A stretch of DNA of 64,000 nucleotides from Hondaea fermentalgiana (GCA_014084085.1 NPFB01000180.1:1-64000), one strand, 5' to 3'; numbered from the stretch's first letter, positions 8,852-19,546 are shown. Notes: a model not told the origin generated them from the letters alone. Program-made: numbers and translations.

Positions 8852-11800
8852 ATGGCCGCCTGGCAGCGCCTCGGCGGAATCAGCTTCGCCAAGCACACCG
8901 TGTACGGCGGCGACGGCCTCGCGTGGAGCCTGGCTGCCGACGACCTCGGCGAGGATAGCCTTTCCGCAGCTGCTGCCTTTGGAGGTCCGCTCGCGCTCCT
9001 TCCTGGGGGGAAATGCGGACGTGGTGCAAAAGGGAAACAGAACACCAGCAGTCTGGTCGGCGACAGGAATGCCGGCGCCATCTACGACATGTGCGGCCGC
9101 AAGCTCGGGAATCTGCCCTTGGAGGGCGGAATTCCGCTCGTTCCTGGCGGTTTTGGCTGGCTCGATCGTGTTGCTGGACATGGAGGGGAACTCTGTGTCA
9201 CTGTTTACGTCACCGGCGCCGTGCATGCCGTCACCGCTTCCGGGGAAGAGCCTTTGCAAGCACCCGTTGTGCGTACTAATCCCTTTGAAGACCACGGCCT
9301 CAGCCCACGCATCATGTCGCTGGCTCTCGCCAACGATGAGCATGATGGGTACATTGTACACGCCTGTGTCTTTGGAGATGGCATTGCTGCCGTCCTTCGC
9401 AGTGGCAAGGTTGTCGTTGCCTTTGCCGGGGAAGCAGGATGTTTGCGCACGCTCAACCGAGGTCTACCCATTGGCGCTGGCGCCGCGCTCGCGCGCCTTG
9501 ATGTAGCAGCCATGACGGTTGTGCTCGATCGCACACGGCGATATCGCAGTCATACTGCACGCGCCAAAGCCGTGCGCGTAATTGTGGCACTTGCCGAGGG
9601 CGTCGTGTTCACCGTCAGTGCCAGATCCGCCGTTCGCAGCCACGTCGGTGAGCAACATTCCCAAAGCACAAACCCTGCAGCAGAAACCAAAGCCGGCGCC
9701 ACCTCCTCGTCATCATCACCATCGCGTGCGCCTTCACCCGCAGCCGCCGTAGAAAGAGACTACGTGTTGCGCGCGAGTGCCGCTCCCAATGGCAAGTACG
9801 TGGCCTTCTTCTCCCGCAATGGCTGGCTCACCGTCATGGGCGCTGATCTCGGGACCACCTTTTTGGAATTTGACACTCAAGCCGGCGTCGCGCCCGCGCA
9901 AATGTGCTGGTGCGGGTCGGACGCCGTCGTTCTTCAATGGAAAGAACTCGGTCTGCTTGTGGTTGGCCCCTATGGCGACTGGATCAAGTATACTTATAAC
10001 GAGCCCGTAGTCATCATTCAAGAGATCGACGCGCTGCGCATCATCTCCAGCACCGCCGTCGAGCTTCTTCATCGCGTCGCACCAAGCACCGAGGCCATTG
10101 GCCGCCTCGGCTCCTTTGAGCCTGCCGCCATGCTCTGCGACGCCCTCGACGCCATGGATAACCGCGACACCGCTGCGGCCGACGGCATGCGCGCTCTCAA
10201 CGAGGATAATGTTCTCACCAAGGCGACCCTCGACTGCATTGAGGCCGCCAAAGCAGATTTTGACACCGCCAAACAGGACCGCCTGCTGCGCGCCGCATCA
10301 CTCGGCAAGTCCTTTTGTGACCGCGACGCGGACCGCCGCTCCTGCGCTTCTGCCTTTGTCCTGGCCTGCAATGCCCTCCGTGTCCTGAATATTGTACGCC
10401 ACGAGTCAGTCGCACTTCCGCTCACAATTCAGCAATTTGCCTTTATGGGCGCCCCGCGCCTTGCTCTCCGCCTCGCCGCGCGACGCATGCATCTTCTTGC
10501 TTTAAAAATCACATCCTATCTCGGCCTTGATCCGGCTGTCAAACAAGCGATCCTCGTGGACTGGGCTTGCGCAAAGCTCCACGCTGACCTACCCGCAACC
10601 GTTCCCGAGTTCCATCGAACTCCCACAGATCCGACCGACCGCAAACTTGTACGCTCCTCTTCTGCTGCTTCGCGAGCGAATCCCAAAACCCTTGCTGCAT
10701 CTTCCGCCATTGCAGCGAGCCTAAGTCGCCAAATATACACGCCACCTGCGCAAGCAGACGCCCTCACGCGATCCCCTGGCCCTGCAACGGGCCCACCCTC
10801 TCGCACGCATTCCCCAGTTCCGCCCTCGCCTTCAATTTCCCACGCCACAGACCCGAGCGATGCAGGGTCTGTGGCCGGCGACCCAATCTCGACGAATGCC
10901 GATGGTCTGGGCGCCTTTGGCCGAAATCCAACCTCTCCAGCTCGCGCCAAGCAGGAACGTAGTTTGGTAGACCACCTCGCGAGCAAACTCGCGCCAGTGC
11001 GCGGCATTCCGTATGCTCGTCTGTCGCGCATTGCGGCAACCGCCGGCAAACTCTACGCCTCCATCCTGCTCGCTCGCCAGGAACCCGTGAGTATACGACG
11101 TACAGCACAGCTGCTTGAGCTTGAGGATTACAAGGAGGCCCTCACGTACGCGGTCAGCTCCTACGACCCAAACCTCATCCAATTCGCCGTCTTGTACATG
11201 TGGCCTGGACCGAACTCACCCCTGCGGCGTCGTCTCGTTTCTACCAAGGAAGCATCACCTGAAAACACCAAAGATGCCGCATCACGTCTTGCTGCGCAGA
11301 GCGAGTACTTTGAGCTGGTGCGCCGTTTTCCCATGGCACGCGCCTCGCTAGTGCACTTTTGCGAGGCTGCGAATGAGCGCACCATGCTCAAAGACTTTCA
11401 CAGACACACAGAGCACCACTCTCGCATGGCCCGCGTCAGTGTAAAGGAGGCATTTGCGTGCCCGGGGCTCGACGCGCGCTTAGAAAAGCTCGGCGTTGCT
11501 GCCGAGCTCTACCAGCAAGATCGCGCGGAGCGCTCTGCAGACTTTCTCGCTCGTGCCACGCGTGATCACATGCGTCTGCTGCGTATCCAGCGCGAACTCG
11601 AGGCGAACACAGGTCAGTCGTTTTTTGTCGACAACTCCCTCGCAGACACAGTCTTCAACTGTTTTGCACTTCAACTCGATGAGAAGGCGCGCGAGATCAA
11701 GGACGAGTTTGGCATGTCAGAACGCGCGTTTGCTGGAATTCATGTGCGCGCCTTTGCGCAATTGCAAGAGTGGTCCAAGCTGCGTGCGCTCGCTTCCACT

Positions 11801-12073
11801 CGTCGCTGCGCCGCGCCCTTGCTCGACTTTGTCACTGCTTGCGTCGATGCAGGTAATGTAGACGAGGCGCGCCACTATGCGCATCTCATCAAGGACGATG
11901 GCGAGCGACTCGAGGCTTTCATCAAGACCAAGTCGTGGGAAAATGCCATCCAGGTCGCCGTCGCGCTCAAAGACACGACCACGCTCCAGCTCGTGCGCAA
12001 CAATTGCGAGAGCGACGACCTCAAGCTCGCCATTCTGCAGCACGTGCGCGCCATCAACACGGGTGCAGTTTGA
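8852..12073 (+). CDS. VPS16: VPS16, core subunit of HOPS/CORVET tethering complexes
   Basis: 1073 residues, one exon. The ATG at 8852 has a good context (cccATGG). Homology is clear from end to end. The N-terminal beta-propeller half contains AAAFGGPLALL, MCWCGSDAVVLQW and VVGPYGDWIKYTYNEP. The alpha-solenoid half contains LLRAASLGKSFC, NALRVLNIVR, LTIQQFAFMG and LALKITSYLGL (about 540-556), all typical of VPS16. The family is normally about 830-850 residues. The extra length is mainly a Ser/Pro/Ala-rich insert at about residues 600-705 and a second insert near 270-310. The protein tethers endosomal and lysosomal membranes together with VPS11, VPS18 and VPS33. It is divergent from the methyltransferase-Pkr1 gene. 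Confidence 0.95.
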   Translation: MAAWQRLGGISFAKHTVYGGDGLAWSLAADDLGEDSLSAAAAFGGPLALLPGGKCGRGAKGKQNTSSLVGDRNAGAIYDMCGRKLGNLPLEGGIPLVPGGFGWLDRVAGHGGELCVTVYVTGAVHAVTASGEEPLQAPVVRTNPFEDHGLSPRIMSLALANDEHDGYIVHACVFGDGIAAVLRSGKVVVAFAGEAGCLRTLNRGLPIGAGAALARLDVAAMTVVLDRTRRYRSHTARAKAVRVIVALAEGVVFTVSARSAVRSHVGEQHSQSTNPAAETKAGATSSSSSPSRAPSPAAAVERDYVLRASAAPNGKYVAFFSRNGWLTVMGADLGTTFLEFDTQAGVAPAQMCWCGSDAVVLQWKELGLLVVGPYGDWIKYTYNEPVVIIQEIDALRIISSTAVELLHRVAPSTEAIGRLGSFEPAAMLCDALDAMDNRDTAAADGMRALNEDNVLTKATLDCIEAAKADFDTAKQDRLLRAASLGKSFCDRDADRRSCASAFVLACNALRVLNIVRHESVALPLTIQQFAFMGAPRLALRLAARRMHLLALKITSYLGLDPAVKQAILVDWACAKLHADLPATVPEFHRTPTDPTDRKLVRSSSAASRANPKTLAASSAIAASLSRQIYTPPAQADALTRSPGPATGPPSRTHSPVPPSPSISHATDPSDAGSVAGDPISTNADGLGAFGRNPTSPARAKQERSLVDHLASKLAPVRGIPYARLSRIAATAGKLYASILLARQEPVSIRRTAQLLELEDYKEALTYAVSSYDPNLIQFAVLYMWPGPNSPLRRRLVSTKEASPENTKDAASRLAAQSEYFELVRRFPMARASLVHFCEAANERTMLKDFHRHTEHHSRMARVSVKEAFACPGLDARLEKLGVAAELYQQDRAERSADFLARATRDHMRLLRIQRELEANTGQSFFVDNSLADTVFNCFALQLDEKAREIKDEFGMSERAFAGIHVRAFAQLQEWSKLRALASTRRCAAPLLDFVTACVDAGNVDEARHYAHLIKDDGERLEAFIKTKSWENAIQVAVALKDTTTLQLVRNNCESDDLKLAILQHVRAINTGAV

Positions 12074-12706
12074 TCATTCGCAACACAGTCCCACGAGTAG
12101 CTAGCTAGCCGAAATCCCCCATAAAGAACTAAAGCGCGCATGCATGTGAGAATGGAATCCAAAAGGGGGCAGAAATCTTTTTTCGGTCAAGTTGGCCCAA
12201 GCAAGAGAGAAAAGCAAAAACGAAACCCAGCAAGCAAACGCGGCGCAGGTCTCGGCGCGAGCGAGCGGACGCGCGCGCAGGCCTGGCGGGAGAGGGCCTT
12301 GCCCCGCGCGCGGCGCAGCCTGCTGCGAGCTGCTGCGCTGCGAGCTCCGCCGCGCCGTGCTCTGCGGCGCGAGCGCGTGAGCGCGCGCAGTACGGACGCC
12401 CGGGGCGGAGTGGTTTCGTGCGTTTCGAGCGAGCGAGCGAGCGCGCTGCAGCCTCGCGAGTGGCCTCTTGGCGACCAGGCAGACAGGCACGCAGCAAGGC
12501 GAGCAGGCCAGACACCGACGCCGGCTGGCTGCCCAGAGCGCAGGAGACCGGCCCCACGCTCGCGAGCGATCAGGATCGCGAGGCTGTGTCGTCTCTGTAG
12601 CGAAAGGCTTTAATACGTAAAGAAAGGATCGGTCGATTGATATCCTTTTGCTCTGTCACCGAATCCAGCAAGAGCCAGACGAGCTTGCCGCTGGCGAGGG
12701 GAAAGG
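12074..12706. other. GC-rich intergenic segment
   Basis: Lies between the VPS16 stop codon and the scaffold gene ATG. No feature is recognised beyond GC-rich runs of GCGA and GCGC type. It probably holds the VPS16 3' untranslated region and the promoter of the next gene. Confidence 0.5.
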
Positions 12707-15700
12707 ATGGGGTTCTTTAGCAAGCTCAAAAAGGGCCGCAAGAAGACCAAGGCCCAAGAGGAGCAGCAGCAACAACAACAACAGGAACAACAGCAACAGG
12801 GCCAAGAGCAACAAGACGTGGACCATGACATGGTCCAAGAGCACCAGGATGAGCCCAATGCACTTGCTGTCGCCGAAGAAGCAATTCCTAGCGCAGCGCC
12901 CACGGCATACGATGCGACCGAAAGTGATCCACGCTCTCCTATACCATCGGCAGTGCCCTTGGCGTCTGACGGAGGGGCAGAGCGACCGGCGATTTGTTCG
13001 CCACCTCCGCCGCGGCCGCAGCGCACAACGTCTGGAGCCGGCCCAGCACGTGGTCTGTCTGTGCAAGGCCTCGGCGCTGGTTCCGTTGCAGCAGACGAAA
13101 TCAAAGAACGGAGCGACGAGAGTTACGCCCTTCAAGACGAAGAAGAAAATGACCTCATTGACGGCGTTCCTGCAGCAGACGTGAGGGACAAGCTCGAGAA
13201 GTTTTACCAAATGTACGAGCCTAGCAAATTGGCAACCATGAACGCCATCATGAAGTACGCTAGGGACAAGGGCCTCACTCGCGTGGACCAAGGTTTGCTG
13301 CAAAAATATGGCTGCACCACGGGTCTCGGCGGTCTCGAAGGGGTTGAAACGATGGACACCGTTGGAGCTCCTCCTCCTCCACCACCACCACCCACAGAGC
13401 AGTCCTCGCAAAAGGCCCCGCCGCCTCCGCCGCCCGTCAATTCGGAAGCATCACAGGATGGCCCGTCAGCCCCGCCTCCGCCGCCGCCTCCGAAGCGTCA
13501 ATCGTTGTCGTCCAAACGTTCGTCGGTGCGGAGCAGCCTCGGGCTCGATACCGCACCTGATCAAAGCGAGCTGGACGCCGCAGAGAGCGCTGGCGATGCA
13601 GGATTCGCGACGCAAGAGTTGTCTCAGGAGGAGCGCAAAGAGGAAGCTCGCCTGCGCGACAGCATCAGACTCCCATTGCGGCCTTCGCTGCTCGTGGATG
13701 AGGCCCCGGCCAGTCCGAGCAACACAAGTCACGTCATGTACAAGAGTTTGAGATCAGCATTGCGCGCGCGCCGCCTTGAGGATCTGCATGAAGACCTCTT
13801 GGCTTGTGGTGTTGAGGAATACACGGATCTTGCCAAGCTCGACACGGTGAACTTTAGAGATGAGGTTTGGGGCCAGATTGGCGACTACATGGTCAAGAAA
13901 AAGCTTCGAAATCTGGCCAACGAAGCCAAGGAAGCTGCTGCCGCTGCGCAGGGTCAGGATCAAGATGGCACCGAGGTCGTGTCGGCCGGGGTCGACAGTG
14001 ATACCGGCGAGACTGCAAGCGCAGGAGCTGCAGAGGCTTCGGCGCCTGCAGCAACATCTTCGGGGAGCAGCAAGCGAATTTCGATGGGCTCGAATTCCGG
14101 CAATGCGGCAGCTCTAGCCATGGCAGCAGTCCAACAGCTGAACGTGCGTCGCGCCGCCTCAGCACAAGATCTCGATCCCGGCAGCGACCGCGAGAGCGAC
14201 CGCGAACTTACGAGCGGTCGCAACGAAAATGAAGTGAACGAATCGGAAGCAGAAGCAGATGTAGAAGCAGAAAAGGCAGAGGAACCCAAATCTGTCGTGA
14301 CAAAAGAGAGCTCGACCTCTGAAGGACCGCCTCCCCCGCCTCCCCCGCCTCCAAAGCGTGCCAGCGCAAAGGGTTCTGCGCTGCGCGCAGACGAAGAGCC
14401 TCGAGACAATCTTGAGGCAAAGGGAGTTGCGGTTCCCGCGAGGAAACCATCGCCCCCACCGCCTCTTCCATCTCGAGAATCCTCGCGCCGTATCAATAGC
14501 CAAGATGCGGAAATGGTGGACGGAGAAGAAGAAGAAGAAGATTCCGTCTCGTCACAAGATGCTCCTCCGCCGGGCCCGCCCCCACCGCTTCCGTCGCGGA
14601 GATCGTCTCGCCGTATGGAAACTCCGAGTGGCGGCAAGGACCAAGAGGAAAGCAATGAAAATGTTGAAATGGAAGTCCCCGCCGCGAGTGTACCGCCCCC
14701 GCCGCCACCACCGCCGCCCGCTACCCAAGAGTCGACCTCTGACGTTGGGGAGGATAATGCTGCTCCCCGAGTTGAGGAGGAGATCGTTGAGATTTCCGAT
14801 GAGGAAGACGCCGACGAATCTGGTGTGGACTCGAGGTATGATGACCAAGGTGAATCTGAATATGAAGAGGGAGAGGTCATCTACGAGGGTGTCGAGGAAC
14901 CAGCATCCAAAGAGAGCCACGCGACCACCAAGGGAGATGGCGAAGACGCGGCAACAAAGGAAGAGGAGGATGCTGCAAGCGCAAAAGTGGCACAAGACAT
15001 GGCGGCTCCCGATCGCGAAGCAGACTCCGTCGCAGACGGAGATACCGACGATGAAGCGGCGGAGAAAGAGGATGAAGAGCAAGACGAGGGCCAGGACGCG
15101 GAGATGACCGAGGAAGAGAAACGCGAGGCCGAGCGGCAAGAACGATTTGCAAGGCAGGAAGAAATCGCTCGTCGCGAGCGCGAGGCAATGGCGGCGTCTG
15201 CGTCTGGCGGTAAAGTCAGCGATACTGCAAGCGAGGCGGATACGATTTTGGAAAGTGACATCTCGCCTGGAAGCACGCCATCTGGATCCTCGCGAAAGTT
15301 CATGTCGAAGTCCGGCATTCCCATTGTTGGCGCGAACGACGAGATGCGAGCGCTTCTCGAACGCCGCCAGCAAAAGAACCAGGAGTATCCGAGTGAAAAG
15401 ACCATCATGACCGAAAGCCAGGTTGATGAGGCATGCGACAATTTTCGTCTCGATATGACCGCTGCCACATTCAACACATGCGTCTGTGGCTATCCCAAGT
15501 CGGAGCACTCGAGCAAGAACAGCGCGCGGTCCTCACCGGCAGGCTCGTTCAGGTCCTCAGGTAGTAATCGCTTTTCCCAGCGATTTGCCAACTTTGTGCC
15601 GCCTCAGCCAGGGGGAGCCCCGACACTTCCGGGACGCAAAAAGCCCGAGGCTTCAGAGACTTCTTCTTCAACGCAGCAGGAGGCTGACGCCGCCACCGAG

Positions 15701-16033
15701 TCGGCAGCACCTGCACCCGCGCCCGCGCCTCCCATTCCCTCTTCACGGCCGCAATCGCTCCGGTCCACCGCGTCTGCGATTTCAGCCGCGTCTTCAGCGC
15801 ATGCCAAGGCATCAGACGACGAGGCAGACCAGGACGGCTCGGTGGTAGAGCAAGTCGCGAGCGAAACAGAATTAGACGTGGGCCAGATTCGCGCCAAGGT
15901 CGAAGCCTTTTACAGGGAACACAATCCTGAAAAGCTCGACTCCATGGACAAGATCATGAAAACCTTTGCAGGGCGCGAACACGTCCTCTTGGACAAGCTG
16001 GAGAAAAAATATGGGCAGAGCATCATCTCGTAG
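12707..16033 (+). CDS. proline-rich, acidic scaffold protein with two terminal-type KYG repeats and a SAM-like segment
   Basis: 1108 residues, one exon, function not recognised. It begins MGFFSKLKKGRKK, then a poly-Gln stretch; a Gly-2 and a basic patch would suit membrane contact, but the myristoylation consensus is imperfect. Several proline runs (PPPPPPP followed by basic residues) resemble EVH1/SH3 or profilin-binding sites of actin regulators, yet no FH2 or WH2 domain is seen. A helical segment at about 343-408 resembles a SAM domain. The same 45-residue motif occurs twice, at 159-200 and 1061-1105, with the pattern FY-x(3)-P-x-K-L-x(2)-M-x(2)-IMK and an ending KYG. A short Cys motif (FNTCVCGYPKSEH, near 925) may bind zinc. 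The rest is charged and disordered. A cytoskeletal scaffold is plausible but unproven. Confidence 0.75.
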   Translation: MGFFSKLKKGRKKTKAQEEQQQQQQQEQQQQGQEQQDVDHDMVQEHQDEPNALAVAEEAIPSAAPTAYDATESDPRSPIPSAVPLASDGGAERPAICSPPPPRPQRTTSGAGPARGLSVQGLGAGSVAADEIKERSDESYALQDEEENDLIDGVPAADVRDKLEKFYQMYEPSKLATMNAIMKYARDKGLTRVDQGLLQKYGCTTGLGGLEGVETMDTVGAPPPPPPPPTEQSSQKAPPPPPPVNSEASQDGPSAPPPPPPPKRQSLSSKRSSVRSSLGLDTAPDQSELDAAESAGDAGFATQELSQEERKEEARLRDSIRLPLRPSLLVDEAPASPSNTSHVMYKSLRSALRARRLEDLHEDLLACGVEEYTDLAKLDTVNFRDEVWGQIGDYMVKKKLRNLANEAKEAAAAAQGQDQDGTEVVSAGVDSDTGETASAGAAEASAPAATSSGSSKRISMGSNSGNAAALAMAAVQQLNVRRAASAQDLDPGSDRESDRELTSGRNENEVNESEAEADVEAEKAEEPKSVVTKESSTSEGPPPPPPPPPKRASAKGSALRADEEPRDNLEAKGVAVPARKPSPPPPLPSRESSRRINSQDAEMVDGEEEEEDSVSSQDAPPPGPPPPLPSRRSSRRMETPSGGKDQEESNENVEMEVPAASVPPPPPPPPPATQESTSDVGEDNAAPRVEEEIVEISDEEDADESGVDSRYDDQGESEYEEGEVIYEGVEEPASKESHATTKGDGEDAATKEEEDAASAKVAQDMAAPDREADSVADGDTDDEAAEKEDEEQDEGQDAEMTEEEKREAERQERFARQEEIARREREAMAASASGGKVSDTASEADTILESDISPGSTPSGSSRKFMSKSGIPIVGANDEMRALLERRQQKNQEYPSEKTIMTESQVDEACDNFRLDMTAATFNTCVCGYPKSEHSSKNSARSSPAGSFRSSGSNRFSQRFANFVPPQPGGAPTLPGRKKPEASETSSSTQQEADAATESAAPAPAPAPPIPSSRPQSLRSTASAISAASSAHAKASDDEADQDGSVVEQVASETELDVGQIRAKVEAFYREHNPEKLDSMDKIMKTFAGREHVLLDKLEKKYGQSIIS

Positions 16034-16138
16034 TAAAGCGATACACATATATATATAAGAGAAGAAAGAATTCGTGAGATGAGATGAGATGGGCAAAAAA
16101 AACGGCATGCGCCCGGCCATCAGGTGCGCCATTTTGCT

Positions 16139-18422
16139 CTATTCGTCCGCTGAAGATTCTTTTGAAAAGGAACGTGCACTTGGTGGCAAAGATATGGCGT
16201 ACTTGGTCTCCGCAAGCCGTGCGACACGCTGCGCATCTTGCCTGCGATTTGCGCGAGCGTACGCGTTAATGATTGTGGTAAAGGTCGTACGATTCGCCAC
16301 GGCGCGAAGAGGATGTTCCAGCTTTGCCCCCATGTCTTTGCTGTCGATGATGCCTCGCGCTTCGATTTTTGCCATTGCTTCCTCTCGCGTGGCGCGCGCT
16401 CGGCAAACAACCTCCTCCAGCATGGCTTCGGCCTCTTCGGGTTTGCCGCGGTCAGCAAAAATTTTGACGAGTGTGTTGAGCGCGATGGTATCAGGCTCGA
16501 CGCCAGCCTCGTTGAGGTCGTCGAGGTAGCCCCGGATGCGCGAGAGGAGCGCTGCGGCCTCGCGATCCCGTTGCGCAGCGGTGTCACTCTCCAAAGAGCC
16601 ATCATTCTCGCCGCCCACTGGCAAGCGATAATTGGAATAAGCATAAAAAAGAATGTTGAACGACATGAGCAGATTCGCTTTGCTGACGTTCGGTCTTGTT
16701 CGCTGTTGCGCCACAATGGCTTCGGCCTTGCTGATGAGCTGAAAGGCGCAATAAATGGAGAGAATGCTGTTCAGCGTGACCTCGTCCGGGATAAGACCGT
16801 TCTGCTTAATGTCGTCCAAGATTGTGTCGACGTCTGCAAGCGCAGCGTCGACATTGGACTGCGCGACATCGTCGAATGTGACGCGGCGTCCAGCCCCGCA
16901 AAATTTGTCGACATGCTTACCACCTGCGGAAAGGTCAGATTGCGGGACGTAATACTTGACACAGACGCCACGCATGAGCATGTTATAAACGTTGATGGTG
17001 GGTCTCAACGATGACGGGTTCGAAGGATTACTCATGACGTCTTGGACGATGGATCGTGCCTTGTCGAGCTGGGCTGCCGAGCAAAAGGCCTCAACGACAT
17101 TTTGCAGCGTGACCACATCGCACTGAAGTCCCCGCGACTCCATTAGACCCAAAAGCTCCACAGCGCGGTCTGGATTTGAGCACATGCAAATCTTGCAAGA
17201 ACACTGCCCTGTCGTCACGCGGCAACGGCACTTGGAGTAGCCTTTAAGGAGGATGTTGTAGTGAATGGCAGCCGGCTGGAGGTTGTACTTGGGCATTGTG
17301 CCCATAACGAACTCCTCTGCTTCCTCGGCACGCCCGGCTGAACTGAGCACGTTCGCGACGGCAGAAAATGAGTATTCAGTGGGTTTTATTCCGTCCGTAG
17401 AGAGGATGCGGTGAAAGACGGCAAGGGCTTTTTCAACGTTGGGGGGTTTCGCGTTGCCATAACCCTTGATGAGATTGTTAAAGACCATGACATCCGGCAC
17501 AACGAGAAAGTCCTCTTCCATTCGATTGACGAGGGCCTCGGCGCGTCCTACCAGAGGCGGGTCGAGGGTGACCATCAAGCTGAGTCCCATGGTGAAGAGC
17601 TTGACGTCCGGTCTGGCGCCAGGCTGCCCCAAATAGTTTTCAAAGAAGATGACGCCGTCGCGCTCGCGTCCTGCGCGTTTGTACGCCAAAAGCACGAGTG
17701 TGCACGCCTTGCACGACAAGGGCGTGCCGAGCTGTTGCGCCAGATACTGTACGTGCGAAGCTCGCTCAAAGTCTGGGACACGTGGAGTCTCCAAAAGTGC
17801 GACGAGAGCAACATGCAAGGCCTTTTGGTCGAGCAGGAGAGCGCCCATCGCAATACCCGACTGCAGCGTGGGCAGCACACGTTCTGGCGGGAGACAGCGC
17901 ACGAGTGAGCAAAAGGAGTTCTGCGCGCTGAAGCCACAGCTGCGCTGCGTCTCGATGACCTGAACGGCGCTTTCGAGGTCACCGCTGTCGGCAAAGCCTG
18001 CTGCCACGACGTTGAAGGTGCTTTCCGAGGGCTGGGTCCCGTAGGCGTCTGGAGCGCCGTGCAGCATGCTGAGAAGGATTTGCATTCCTCGTTGTGGCTG
18101 TCCTCCTCGCGCGTACGCCTTGATGAGAATGTTCATGGTCACCGTCTGCGGCGCGTCTCCCTCGCGCACGAGCGCCGCGAACTCGCGCTCCGCACGTGCG
18201 ATGTCGCCCATGCTCGCCGCCGCGTTGAGGCTGTCGCGGAGGTTGCGCACCTCGGCCGACGGCCCTGGCCTGCCCCGCGGCCTGCCTCGCCCGCGGCCCC
18301 TGCCGCGCTCGCGCTCGCGCTCGCGCTCGCGCCCGCGCCCTTGCCGCTGCTGCTCCCGGGCGCCGCCAGCGGCATCGTCATCATCATCATCATGCCCGGC
18401 GCCGTGCCGCTGCTGGCGGCCG
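16139..18422 (-). CDS. pentatricopeptide repeat (PPR) protein, 5' end lost in an assembly gap
   Basis: The supported part reads from the edge of the N run to the stop at 16139, about 760 residues. An N-terminal low-complexity Arg/Gly/Glu-rich region precedes roughly twelve PPR-type helical pairs, for example TMNILIKAYARGG, VFNNLIKGYGNAK, HYNILLKGYSK, ALNTLVKIFADRGK and FTTIINAYAR. PPR proteins bind single-stranded RNA, usually in mitochondria or plastids. No DYW, SMR or other catalytic domain follows. One repeat is interrupted by a Cys-rich insert (about 17171-17234). An ATG lies beyond the gap at 18550, but using it assumes the gap is truly 100 bases and in frame, so the true start and targeting peptide are unknown. 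Confidence 0.85.
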
Positions 18423-18522
18423 NNNNNNNNNNNNNNNNNNNNNNNNNNNNNNNNNNNNNNNNNNNNNNNNNNNNNNNNNNNNNNNNNNNNNNNNNNNNNN
18501 NNNNNNNNNNNNNNNNNNNNNN
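18423..18522. other. assembly gap of 100 N
   Basis: Exactly 100 N, the conventional filler for a gap of unknown size. It falls inside GC-extreme sequence encoding or preceding the PPR N-terminus. Confidence 0.98.
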
Positions 18523-18658
18523 GCGCCCCGCCCGCCGCCGCGCCGCGCATCGCGCCGCGCCGCGCGAGGTCCGCGTCTGCCGCGCCCGCCCGCCGCCGCG
18601 CGCTCTCCTGCGATGGAGCGACGAGTGATCGAAGCGACGCAGGCGAGCAGAGCGGCGC

Positions 18659-18720
18659 GCTGCTGCTGCTGCTGCTGCTGCTGGTGGTGGTGCTGCTGGT
18701 GGTGCTGCTGCTGCTGGCGG
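18659..18720. repeat. imperfect CTG trinucleotide run
   Basis: About 20 triplets of CTG interrupted by GTG, upstream of the PPR gene. Confidence 0.85.
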
Positions 18721-18900
18721 CCAGGCTACCGCGAGGAGGGCGGCCTTGCGGTCATGGCGCGGTCGAGAGCGAGCCAGCCTCGGTGCGGGTGATTTGTGGA
18801 GGTGTGCCTTGTCTCGCGCCTTGGCTGGCGCTTCTTGCTTTGTTTGGGTGCTCGCTCCTGCTTTTGTGGTGGTGGGCAATCGGCGGCATGCCGATGGATG

Positions 18901-18935
18901 GCATGGCATGGCATGGCATGGCATGGCATGGCATG
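18901..18935. repeat. (GCATG)7 pentanucleotide array
   Basis: Seven perfect GCATG units. Each contains the palindromic core CATG. Confidence 0.95.
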
Positions 18936-19490
18936 CGGGAGGACCGTCGTGCCGACGGGGGTGGTGGAGATACAGATGTCCTTCGCGCAGCAGAAACGAG
19001 CAGCAGCTTAGAGGTCTGTGGAGGTGTTGGACGTGGAGATTTTGGAAACTCTTTGTCATAACTTGATGTTGATGTTGTGGAAGAGGAGAAGAAAAGATTA
19101 GGCGAGTTTGCCGCAGCGGCCCGCGACGCGGAGAGCAAGACGACACGAGCCAACGTCGTGGCGATAAGACGGAGACTTGGGAAAGCGCGGAGAATGTGAC
19201 GGGAAGGAGACGATTTTCAGTCGATCGAAAACACCGCCAAAAGCCTCGCCTGCTCTTTCGAAGTCCGTCTATGCTTCGGAACTCAGCACAGCGGGACTGA
19301 TGTTGAGTTTGCGTGGCAGGAATTTAGAGGCAAGGTTAGACCAGCCTGGGCCTTCCTTGCAAATGGACCTACATCATCCCGACATTTCGTAGTGTCATAC
19401 GTCAAGAGCCATCACCCAGTCATACTTCCGGCTGGAGAAAGTCCTCTTCTTCACGCGAGCAGCACCTCGCCTCGCCAAGTAGACCACGCT

Positions 19491-19546
19491 ACGTAAGCCA
19501 GGCCAAGTAAGCCAGGCCAAGTAAGCCAGGCCAAGCAAGCCAGGCC
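19491..19546. repeat. 14-base tandem repeat, four copies
   Basis: The unit is approximately aagtaagccaggcc, repeated four times with one or two substitutions. It lies about 260 bases upstream of the carotenoid oxygenase ATG, so it could carry a repeated regulatory element. Confidence 0.9.

Noticed and set aside
14552..15508. A hydrophobic minus-strand frame of 318 codons opposite the scaffold gene
   Set aside because: Its hydrophobicity is the complement of Glu/Lys/Asp codons of the real gene. No family features are seen.
18901..18935. Regularly repeated units considered as a CRISPR array
   Set aside because: The units are contiguous pentamers without spacers, and the genome is eukaryotic.
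18139..19146. Frames on both strands crossing the gap near 18.4 kb other than the PPR frame
   Set aside because: They depend on the filler length and consist of repeat-derived Arg/Ala/Ser and His/Met runs.
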